The notes beneath the pieces were generated by a model. That model was given only the letters and a program-made list of their open reading frames with translations. It made no database searches and had not been told where the DNA came from. From assembly GCA_008933995.1 (NCBI GenBank), contig WARS01000036.1, positions 6,734,419-6,798,418 on the forward strand: a stretch of DNA of 64,000 bases, written 5' to 3'. Shown here piece after piece: positions 30,761-42,600 of the stretch. Both the position numbers and the translations under genes were made by a program. Numbering within the stretch: the stretch's first letter is position 1; the number at the start of each line of letters is the position of its first letter. Source of the DNA: Datnioides undecimradiatus. Its lineage: Eukaryota; Chordata; Actinopteri; Lobotiformes; Datnioididae.

Positions 30761-32835
30761 AGTGTGAAGTTTGGTAACCTTTGTCCCTCCTCAGGCGAAT
30801 CACAAGCGGCCAGCTGCGGCTGCAATGGCGTCCTCCTCCCACCTCAGCTTCAACTCCCTCTCTTAGCAAACTCCTTCACTGTGTGGGTGGTCGCTGAGGA
30901 TGACTGCCTTGTTTTCACATCGCCATTGTGGCCGCTAACGTTATTCCTCTGTGGTTAACATATGCAGCTTGTGATGCTGTTATATCTATGTTGTGCGCTT
31001 TTTAATCTTCGTGTCACCGTGCGTGTTGAAAACCATAAAAGTGCTTTTCATGTTGTTTCGGATGTAACGTGTAGTTAGTAAGGGCGTTTGTATTTATGTT
31101 TACAAAAACTGTCAGTGTTCGCATGTGTACGTCTGTAACATCGGGCTGGTGGTGGTTATGAATGAAGTCCTACGCAGCATCATTTTTATCCAGCTGGACC
31201 TCCCACGTAGATCAAAGCTTCCCGCACAAACGCTTTATCGTCTGTTATCCAATCAGAGAACTGGGACGACACCGGCCCCGCCCACGTGATGGCGCACTCT
31301 CCCCGAGGATTTATAATGAGAACTATACATCCTCAGCACAGCAACCATGAGTCATGAGTTGTGCCTCACTAACTTTATTATACGCATATTTAAAGTAATA
31401 TGCACATGAACGCAACCGTCACTGTCACTAGAGGTCAGCACTTTATGTGAAAATACTAGTTATTAAATGTGTGAAATATTAAATTTACTTTCGCAGAAAA
31501 GTGATGATAAAAACCTATATTCTGCTGACATCAAGGGTGTTCCTTTTTGCATTCACCATCAATATCAGTTCTTGTTTTTTTCTTAAGAGAATTTATTTTT
31601 TTATGATCTTGTGCCACCACCTTTTTTAACTCCAAAAAGTATTCATAAAGATCTCAAAAAGAAAAAGACAGTTATTTAACAGTTTTTAAAACCGTTTTGG
31701 TGAGAGCCATACATTACTCTCCAACATTTGTATGTGTTACTAAGGTACAAGTAACGGGATCATGAAATAAATTAAGCATGTAAGTACCTGTAAATACATT
31801 TGTTTACAGTTACAGAAGGAACACTGGACTAATTTAGACCTTTGACTAAAATTCTGATTATAGTGTAATGTCTTTATTTATAATTTTTGAACATCAATTA
31901 GATTTTCTTAGTTTTGTTAGGCTCTTGAGGTACTATACAATTAACTCAGAGGTGGCACAACAAATGTGAAGAGTATAATGTAAAAGGCACATTTGTATAC
32001 ATTCAGACTTTAAAAAAATAAAGTGTTTAACACCATGTCATCCATACTGATATGACACATTACCTGTGACAATCCACTTTTAAATATTTACAAACCACTT
32101 ACTTTACTTTCCTTACTGTATATTTCAATAACATCTAAGTAAATGGTGTACTCCAATTGTCTGCTGTAACTTAAAGTTCTGTATATGAATATTTTACCTT
32201 ATTCAAAACGAATCATGTTTCAAATAAGTTAAAACAAACAAAAAACAGTGACAGTGGTGTGGTAAATTAGGTGTGTGTCATTAAAAAGCTTTTGGCAGCA
32301 CATCTAGATTAATTTATGTGCATTAACGGGTTTAGAAAGAGCAAACGATGTGATGTGAACAAGATGTAACAACATGTCAGGATTAAAGCAGCTGTGTAAA
32401 TAACGTCTTGAGAATGTGATAGGTCAGCTTGGGTTGAACAAGTTTGCTTCTTCATATTTCTGTTTTTTGAGACTGCTGAAAGTCAAGACAACATTAACCA
32501 AATTGAAGAAAGGCTCAGTAATGTTTTCCTTTTCAATAACAAGTGTCTAGCAAACACATTTCAGTTGGAAACCTAATGTTCACCATAATCCTGGCTCTCT
32601 GTCACAGTATTTATAGAATGTAAACAGATAACATTGGCTGTTTATGAGTGAACAACAGAAGTCAATGGCAAACAATGCTCTGAAGTAAACACTGCAATAT
32701 AGTTACATTTGGGGTAATCCAGCTAGTGTGCTGATGGTGCTCTTTATGGATAAAATCTGACATTGAACTATATATTGATTGATGTCGTACTGAAGATCAT
32801 GACAAACAAGCAAAAATCCACCTTGGGAGCTGAAA
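30761..32835. other. GPR161-OTC intergenic region (junction of two synteny blocks)
   Basis: The left part (about 30770-31340) is moderately GC-rich. It contains a CCAAT box (31249), a CCCCGCCC GC box and a CACGTG E-box near 31273-31285, plausibly a promoter or enhancer for GPR161. The right part is AT-rich and should contain the OTC 3'UTR on the minus strand; a possible minus-strand AATAAA lies at 31873-31878. No gene or clear repeat was recognised. Confidence 0.4.
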
Positions 32836-35644
32836 TTAAAACTTAAGCATAGGAATCTGTGGAGAGTAGTCGGTCAGAAGAGAAACTGCCAGACCCTGAA
32901 ATAGAAGACATGAGATCAAATTAAACCCACACAGGTATATAACTGACCACATGAAATTATAGTGTTTCATCAGGTTACTCACCATGATTGTCCACTTTCT
33001 ATTCTCTGCCTCAGGGAAGACGAGTGAACGGGAGGAGTAAAACACCTGGTCGTCCACCTCCTCCATTTTCCGGGGGAGACAATGCAAGAATGTCCAGTCT
33101 GGTTTGGCCACACTTCCTGTCTGTAGTAGATAAGTGCCAAGACATTTCAACTCATGATGTCAGGAGAAAAGAGACCCTATACAATCTCTATGCTCCAATG
33201 AATCAAATGAAGTATTTCAGAAAACTACGTATCTACACATTGCCTACATAATCATGTATGTGCACAAGGTTTATTTACAGTGTGCTTGCTGATTTCGATG
33301 CCAGATGAAGTCTGTAATTAGTGTCAGACTAGTTTACCATACAAACAATTTGCAGAATGTTAATTTCTAATGCTTTGTGTACAGTCAGCAGGAGCATGTT
33401 TGAGATGGAGAAATTGTTTTGCTGCAAACTGTGTTGCTTACTGTCAGGGGGTGTGTAGAGCTGTAGAAGGGGACCAATTTTGGAACACACACTGATGAAA
33501 ACAACTGCTACCTTCTCCAAACTAGTATATATGCTCCAGGGGAACAATTTGGACAAAATTTGGATTTTGCTTCTAAAATATTACTAGAACAATCTCATTC
33601 TTTACCTGCATTGTAATTTGGTACCCTTCAAAGTCTTTGAGCCTCTTTTTCTTCTCCTCCTCCTGTCCCATGCTGATCCAGGTGTCTGTGACCAAAACAT
33701 TGCTGCCATGCGCGGCCTCCATCGGATCAGAGGTCAGAACAAGCTGGGTCCCATGCTGAGACAAAATGCCATGTCATGAATTAATGTGTTGTCCATTGTT
33801 AAGAGCAGTGCCTGTAGTAATGACACCTGAAATTGAGCTCACCTCTTTGGAAAGTCTTTGTGCCTCTTGAACAACACTTCTTTCTGGCTCATAGCCCTGT
33901 AAATGAAGTTAAACACAGATGTTATTAATACTGACAGCACGCATCCATACCAGCAAACTACTTAACAAGAACTGACTAGAAAGAAGATGGTTCACTAAAA
34001 GAGCCGTCAAATATGCGTGACCAGATTAAAGGAGGCGAACCTTCGGTGTGGCGATCTTAAGATGGACCCCCAGTTTGGCTGCAGTCATCATGAAGGAGTG
34101 GAGGACGTTGTTCCCATCTCCAATCCAGCTCACTGTTAGTCCACTGAGGGACCCATAATGCTCCTGGAGCAGAAAGGTAGTATTTTAGAAAACACTATGT
34201 CATTCAGTAGATGATATCATTATCATCCACTGAGTGAAAATTGCAGTATATTGAGGGGTTTGTAGTACCTGTAAAGTGAGGAAGTCAGCCAGAATCTGGA
34301 TTGGGTGGTAGAGGTCAGAAAGGCCGTTAATGATAGGGATTGAGGCCTCCTTATCCAGCTCCTCCAGTGTGGAGTGGCTGTACACTCGTGCCAATACAAC
34401 ATCACAGAGACCTGAGAGAACCCTGTGGTGGGAGTTTAGAGATTACAAAGTGGTACCCACAGGGTTGTGGTTCTTATATTGGCCCACAGACGTTCAGTAA
34501 ATAGCATCAGTGGACAAGAGAAGATGACTGATACTACCTTTAAAAACTCACCAGTTTTACAATATGTGAAGCAAAGTTATGCTGAAATATACCATTGTAT
34601 TTAAGACTTCCCTGGATGAACAAATAACCACATGCATGCAACTGAAACACAATAATTGACTGAAATTTACTTTATTTGATTAACCACCTTGCTGTGTCTT
34701 TGGAGCTCTCATTCACTCCTAAGTGGATGTCCTGAGAAGTGAGAAAACATGGGTGCCCACCCAGCAAGGCAAAACCTGAAATAATGAAATCATGTAAGTG
34801 TTGAAGGGGCAGCAAAGGGCAAAAGAAGGGTGGAAAGCGTTCAATAGCTCAGACTGGTTTTGTTCCGCTCAAAGTTGCCTTTCAGCAAATCTTTTGTGTC
34901 CACATTCACAATGACTTTTACACCGTCGTCATCACAGTGATGTGTAGTGTCAGCCCAGCCAACAGTATGACAGGTTGCATTTCTTCTTTTTGGGGCTTAT
35001 AAATGTACTTTAAAGTGTAAATTGGACACTTGATAGCTGCCTGAACCATTATAAAATGTGATCACCTGCAGTATTCTCTTATTCATACTGAACTGAAACA
35101 CGTGGCATTCACCCCTACAGAAGCATAGATCCAAATCAGACACCTGTTTCTGTGGACATTCTTGTTCTGGTGCTCCTCTTCTCAAATATCATAGCAATCG
35201 ACTTTCCTTGGAGAAGAGGAAGATACTGAAATAGAAATGACAGTTAGCTTTCTTAAATGACCAACCCCGGGCCTGCACAGTAATACAGAGAATACTGAAT
35301 GAAAACTGCAGTTAGCTAACGTCTGTTACCTGTTTTTCATGCTTGATCCGATGTTTTAGGTCCCCCGACACCCACAACAGCCTCTTGATCTCATCTGAGC
35401 TGAAGTCTTTCAGGGTGAGAAAGCTGCGACCCTTTAAATTCACCGAACTCAGGGAAGCAGCTCCAGTGCTGACAAGGTAACAAATAAAGACACGATGCAT
35501 GCACCATTGTAAAAGCAATACTAGCACTGTTGACAAAACATCGAAATCTTTTGAGCCTCACCTAAACCCTCGCGGCCGGCAGCTCTGGACAGTTTTCAAA
35601 CATTTGAAAACTGCGTTATTGACGTATAACAGCTTGGTAGACAT
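32836..35644 (-). CDS. otc: OTC, ornithine transcarbamylase (mitochondrial), complete
   Basis: It converts carbamoyl phosphate and ornithine to citrulline in the mitochondrial matrix (urea cycle). Minus-strand exons: 35644-35562, 35468-35330, 35225-35144, 34775-34688, 34422-34269, 34163-34041, 33896-33843, 33755-33606, 33120-32983, 32895-32836. All are GT-AG and in phase, giving 356 residues (human 354). The first 30-40 residues are basic with no acidic residue until the mature domain, as in a mitochondrial leader. Catalytic motifs are intact: STRTR (92-96, carbamoyl-phosphate binding), HPIQ (170-173), DTWISMG (265-271, ornithine loop) and HCLPRK (304-309) with the catalytic Cys. The C-terminus SLLTDYSPQ is typical. 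The gene lies head to head with RPGR, as in mammals but much closer. No damage was seen, so it should be functional. Confidence 0.96.
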
Positions 35645-36689
35645 TGCAGCTCAAACTGGAAATGCAATGGAGGCGTAATGTAGTGCGAATATTTCATCAG
35701 AGTGCAACTCTCGTTCAGCGCCCGCGCAGCAGCGTGGCTGCCACCGACGTCACTGCTGCACTAGGAAGTGGGCGTGGCTTATTTCAGTACATGTTGAGTT
35801 TGACAGCTAAATTGCCATTACAAGCGCAATTTGGTTGTTGATTTTGATATCTTGTTGGTTTGGTTGTTTGTTTTTAATGAAATATACAGTATCTGTAAAA
35901 GTATCTGTTTTTTAAAATATGTAAATGTGAACACAGTGAACAGCATCTGATACTTTGCAGTGACTGGGTCACTGGTATCCCTTGGCAGTTAGTTTAGAGA
36001 AAGTCGAAAAGATACTCTTTTTACTTGTAATTAAGCAGCTGTAACATACTTAAATATAATGTACTCATCTAACACAATTTAGGCTGACAAAATGTTATCC
36101 AGGGGCTTAACCAAGATTTAAACGCAATATATCCACAGACTTTCCCCCGATTAGTTTTTCCCGGTGCGCTAGCTGCTAGGTTACTGTAGGTCATGTAGGC
36201 AGGCGAAGTTTATGCAAATATTGGATTAAATGTGATTTTGCTGCCAGACAAACATTATATCTTTCCGGACAGTCGAGAAACTTCTCAGAGATTTCGACAT
36301 TACTTTAAAATATACAATCTGTTGCTGGATAATAGATAAAAAACCAACTTCCATTTCCTTAAAGTTTGCTAATGGAACAGAGGACGGACTTTCAGCAAAC
36401 GGGGCTCTGACTTGCAACTTTGGGGGAATTAATTATTTTGAAAATATTTTGTTTTGGTATGATGTGTGGTAATTCCAAAGAAACGTTGCCATTAATGTGC
36501 TTTCCTGTCCACCACATACACTTACCAGTGTTTCTCTCCTGACTACAACTGACTAGACGTCACTGCCTAGCTAGTTAGCTTAGCTAACTAAGCTCCTGGC
36601 CCCTGTGACGTTTCCTGACCTGACGGTCAGCGGCGAGCTGTCCACGGTAACCGAGAGGGAGAGGAGGTGTGAGGGGGGCAGGAGTAACG
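35645..36689. promoter_or_regulatory. Divergent OTC/RPGR promoter region
   Basis: Only 1045 bp separate the OTC and RPGR start codons. The OTC side has a CRE-like GACGTCAC at 35746-35753 and a GGGCGTGGC box near 35769. The RPGR side has a second GACGTCAC at 36556-36563 and GC-rich sequence to 36690. The centre (about 35840-36480) is AT-rich. Both 5'UTRs must lie here. No TATA box was convincingly placed. Confidence 0.5.
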
Positions 36690-39600
36690 ATGACGGGACA
36701 GACTGATGTGGACATACCTGGTAAGCACTTTACACACATGGCAGCAGAATACAGCCCTATTGAACAGTAGTTATAGTTACCTGCCCGTTGTACTAGCTAG
36801 TAGTACTAGTTTCTACATACTGTGTGTATGTGTGCGCGCGTGTGGTGAACCTGATGCTATTTATGTCAGGCTGCTACTTAAATGGCTTGAGATGTGACAG
36901 CAGGTTGGGTTGGGATTTAGCTGGTGTTAAGTTAGAGAAGAGTATGTTAATAGTGCCTTTAAGTCCCGCAGAGTGTTTTATTTCCTATTTGTCTTTAGAA
37001 ACAGGAGCCATCTTCACATTTGGAAAAAGCAGTTTTGCTGACAATGTGCCTAGTAAATTCTGGTTGAAGAATGACCACCCAGTCCATGTTTCTTGTGGTG
37101 GAGAGCACACTGCTGTCATCACAGGTACACACAAACCATTTACACATTAGTGCAGATGTATAAAAATATATATCTCTAAATAAATATTTGTGTAATTATT
37201 TGCTGTTGAATCAAACTTTCATCTCTGCCATGATTCTCATGTCAGCAGAAAATGGCAGGCTGCTCATGTTTGGTGGTAATACATGGGGCCAACTGGGTCT
37301 TGGATTTAAGCCTTCTGCCAACAAACCTGCCTCTGTGAAAGGTAACTCATGCTCATTTTCATTAGTCATTAATATGACAGTTATTTCCATCATTAACCAT
37401 TTAGTCAGTTGTTCTATAAAATGCATGAAAGTAGTGTAAAAATCTGTTCTAATACTGTCAAATTCAGTTCAGTACAGTTTTATTTTTATTGCATTAGATC
37501 ATAGAAGAGTTTATCTCAGTGTACTTTATGTACAGAGCAAGTCCAAAACGTATAATTTATATTATTAACACCCAAACAATTTCCACAGTTGTCTGACCAG
37601 CATTCTACAACTCAAAGATATTCACTTTACTATCACATAATTCGAAGAAGAGCTGAAAGCCCTCGTAGCTGAGCTGAAAATATTTTGCATTTGAACCTAA
37701 TTAACCACTTTAACAGTCAGTCAATTAACAAAGTTGCTGATGAATGACTAATTAATCAGCTTGATGTTTCTGCCCTAATTTAAATATAGACCAAGGATGC
37801 ATTGTGTTGCTATTTTGAGGTTTTTGTTAGTGTTATATCTTTAACAGCTGTGTTTCCCTTGTAGCCTTAAAGTCTGAGAAGGTGAAGCTTGTAGCTTGTG
37901 GGAGGGATCACACAATTGTCTGCACATGTAAGATGATGAAAACATAATTAAATATGATAGAACAGTAGTGACCGAAGCATGTTGTTGCTGTATATAACTT
38001 CAATTTGGTATATTTCTAGGGCAAGGTAGTGTGTATGGGGCTGGCAGTAACCAGGTGGGGCAGCTTGGTTTGGGCCACTGCAACAACACTACATCCTTTC
38101 ACCTGGTGCGTTCCTTCTGTGACCGTGCACCAATCAAAATGCTTTCTGCAGGATGCAACACCTCAGCTGCCTTAACAGGTTTGAACAGTGTCATGTCATA
38201 GTGTAAATGTGTGCCTTAGTCAAGATGATTTGGCCAAATCTAAACTGTTTATGTGTGTGCATGTACTTATAATTGCATGTGACGTTTGAATCCTATGCTC
38301 TGTGTGTGTTGGTAGATGATGGGAGGCTGTTCATGTGGGGTGATAACTCTGTAGGTCAGATTGGTTTAGGGGACGAGGGATTTGCAGCAGAACCCAGAGA
38401 GGTGAATGTTGGGGAAGCAGTGACATGGGTCTCCTGTGGATACCACCACTCAGCATTTGTCACAGGTACAACACAACCCATCCAAGCACAGCACAAGAGA
38501 CCATTGCTCAGTTTGAGTCCAGTGTCCTTTATTGTCAGCTTTTTCCTAGTGGAGGGAGATCTCTACACATTTGGTGAGAGTGTGAATGGAAGGCTCGGTC
38601 TCCAGCTGGAGCAGCTGGCCAATCACAGAGTCCCTCAGCAGGTGCAAGGGATTCTGGGTCGTGTCACCCAGGTGTCCTGTGGTGGGGAGCACACAGTGGT
38701 GCTTACCGGTGAGTCTACACTTTTTCTAAGAAGAGACATCAACACTAGAAAATACTGACTCCTTTTTTGTTTTACATACTTGACTGCTGATATTTTAAAT
38801 ATATTGGAAACATAAATTTCTATGTAGGAAAAGCACATTATCACCAAAATGCAATTAAAGCATCAAAAGGAATAGGTTTCACTATACAGAACCCATCATT
38901 TAAAAAAAAAATTGCATCACTTTTGTATCAATTTACACATAAACAACATTTTTATGTTAGCTGAAGCTTATCTGAATTACTGAATACAACCTTTAAATTG
39001 GGTGTCTTTCTTTAAACTAGCTAAAACTCTTTGTTGGATAATTTGATCGTGTCTGCAACAGAAATCAATTTGTTACAAAAACCTTTGCCGTGTAAGAAGT
39101 GAGTGTCAGCATCTTCGAGAATCAAGAAAATGTCACCTTATTGTAGAAAATTCCTAAAATTAGTTGACCTCTTTTTTTGTACTGCAAAGGGTATTTCTTC
39201 CCTGGACTGACAAGAATTTAGGACTGCAAATGATAAGATGAAGGTTTTGTTAAATTTTAATCTATGAATTTACTCAGCGCTCCGATATATGAAGTGGAGT
39301 AAAAAGTTCATACTCTCTCTCTCAGAAATGTGAATGGAAAAAAGTAAAGTCTGAACTACAGCACTTGAGTGAATGTGATTTATTACTTCCCACCACTGCC
39401 AATTATCAAAACCTTTCGTCCGGTCTGTTTTGCTGTGTCAGAGGAGAGCCTGTACACATTCGGCAGGGGTCAGTACGGTCAGCTGGGCCATGGCACGTTT
39501 CTGTTTGAAGTTGATCTGCCAAAACCACTGGAGCACTTTTGTAACAGTAGCATCAAGCATATCACCTGTGGAGAGAGCCACACTGCTGTGATCACAAGTA

Positions 39601-42600
39601 AGCTATCCTTTCAGCTCCTTCTCCTCATTATGATTGTGTTTAAACAAGTACTGCCAGTTAACATCTGTGATTGCTCGTGTTATACCTGATCATCTGAATT
39701 AAATGATGATTTTGATGGCACTCAGTTAAAAGAAGAAAGAAGATTGTGTCGTGTGGGGAGATGGGGATGCTGATGTATTCCCACATTTGTCTTTCTCCTC
39801 CACAGACAGTGGGCTTCTTTATACCTTTGGTGATGGTCGTTATGGAAAACTAGGCTTAGGGGAGGAGAACTTCATCAACCAGTTCAGTCCAACACTCTGC
39901 AAACGTTTCCTCAAATACAACGTTCAACTAGTAAGTGGATGTGATGAAGTGGAAAGTAAGTCTGAAAGTAAATAAAGTGGGTGGGCAGATTGAGAGGAAA
40001 TACACAGTAATAAACTGCAATGAGTGATTGTGTTCTCTTCCATGTAGGTGTCCTGCGGTGGTAACCACATGCTGGTGCTGGCTGCACCCAGACCACCAGA
40101 CAACCAAGAAGTGATGCCAGCGAGGGATGTCACGATCACAGAGAACTTTCTGGAGTCAAGTTACACAGAAATTTTCCTGCTGGATACTGTGATTGATCCC
40201 AGTTCACACATCCCATTGGCGGCCCTCTCTGCTCGAGCCCGTCATAGAGAAAAAGTGAGAATCTAAACTTTAGTTCTTGTTTTCCAGATTAAACCGGGTT
40301 CTTACAAGACTGCTAAAACTAAGCTCTGTACATAGTCTAGCATCTAAATGAGACTTTCACTTATTTGCTTTTGGCAGTAATGTTAGCTAGAAAGTGTTTT
40401 TGTATTTGATGATATTAATAGTGCTGTTGCAAATATTGTCACTACTACAGCCACAGTTGTTTGGAGGCTCATTATTGCCGTGCTAAAATGTACTATAATG
40501 AACGAATCAATTTTAATTGGCTAATCTATCCATTCATTTAATTCATGACGTGAGTATGACGTGATAATAAACAAATCTCAGCTGTATTGTCTTGACAGAC
40601 TTTAAATCGTACTTACTAATATAATTATGAAATCTATTTTCAATCATGTAATATTAAAAGGTTTTAAATTTATCTATAGGAACTCTGCAAAACTTCAGAA
40701 ACCTGGGAATTTCTTTTTCCAAACTCAGCTTTAGATGATTGTAATCACTGTCTAAGTCCAGTAGGGAGCAGTCTTGTGTCAAGTTGTAACAATGCTGTAG
40801 TGCTACTAACTAACTGGTTGGGGGAGCTCTATAGATGTGGTTCAAAGCTCTCACTTGCTCATGTTTTTACTGTTCCTCCTCTCTTGTCTTGCAGAGCAGC
40901 TCTTTGGAGCTGTTTGGGGAGATGTTTCAAAACCTCCCACGTCTAAATTCTGGCTTCCTCAGCACCTCCTGGCAAACATCTAGAAACATCCCAACTCCTA
41001 AAATGCTTTCAGAAGACACTAGTAATCCTTCATTATCACCTAAGCCACAATCAGAAGTGACAATGAGCCCACCACCCTCCCCAAGATCTCCGTCTATACC
41101 CCCTCTGAGTCCAGCGTTGTCCTCTCAGCCATCAAGCCCGCGTTCTCTAACGATCCAATCAGCCAATACCTTTTGGAGAAAACCCTCCAAGTCTGCTCGT
41201 TCTAAATCCAAAGAGTTGCCTTCTCCCTTACTGTCACCAAAGTCAGTCACAAAAGGTAGCCCTAAAATTGTTGCATCTTCTAGGAAGACTGTCAAAAAAA
41301 GACTGTATAGAGTAGCAACCGCTGGAAAGGCCTTAATTGAAAATCAGTCATCTCCTCAACCACCTCAAGAACCCCGTAGCCCTACGAGACCAACCAGTGA
41401 TATTTCCAATCAACAGCCAAGTGAGGAAGAGCACCCTGTTCCCCCACAAACGGGTATTTTTAATCTAAAACTTGATCAACCATCTTGAATGACATCTTGA
41501 ATTTAATGCACTGTTATTACATACAGCTGTTTAACCCAGTCATTGTCTGTTTTTCAGACGGAGAAACTGTCCCAAGGCAAATTGCTGAAGAAGATATGGA
41601 GGAGAACGTCTCTGAGAAAGGAGTTGACTCTGACGGTTTGCCAGATATGGTGAGGGATAGTGATTTTTAACAGCTCCTTGTGCAGTGCTTTGACTTTGAC
41701 AGAAGAGAGATCCAGAGTAGATGCGTTATCCACAGAGTCATGAACACGGAGTCAGTTGAACATTATTTTCCTCTTTAGGCTTCTTGGTTGTGGTCTAGAT
41801 TATATGCACTCCAGGGCAGGAAGCAGCAACATTGAACACTCACTGACTTTTCCAGGAAATGTGCACAGCTCAGCATACACACTTGATTTGTGTGTCTGAG
41901 TGTGTCTGTGTTCTTGTGACCACATGTGTGGATGTGTCTGTGGAGACATTTTCCACTTGGTGCACTGACGTAACATACGAAATTTAATTTAGTGTATTGG
42001 TCTCTTAATTTTTCGCATTCATGTCTTTTTTTTCTGAAAAATGTGTGTGATGAATCACCGTGAAACAGATTCCGAGTTTAGGGTTGTTCTATTGATACAC
42101 AGATGTGTTCTGGCTGCAGTCTCAGATACACAAATGCACACACACATACACAAGTATACACATACAAAACTCTGAAAAAGTTGGCAGGATTCTTGCCACA
42201 TCTCATTACTGTTTTCACAGCCAGCGTGAAGCAAGCTGTGATGGAGTCTCCTACGTTGTTATGTGTCATAGTGCAACATGTAGAGCTTAGTAACCCATTC
42301 CTGTTCATTGTAATGTCACAGAAATGGCTCCCTGTATCTGGATTCATGTGGAGTAGGGGAAGTGCTGCATTCAAATTCCTGTTAAAGAATTATCAGAAAA
42401 AATGTCTTAAATTATAATGCACATGAAAAAAAAACTGTTGTTACAGTAAAGAGAATAATAGTTTTAATTTTAATCAGCGCAGGTATCTCTGAGGTTTAAA
42501 AAAATGTGCAAAAGGTGAACAAGTTCATGAGTATTTAAATTCTTATTCTTATCCTTATAGCACTGGGACTTAAAAAAATAAAAACAAGACTAAATCAAGG

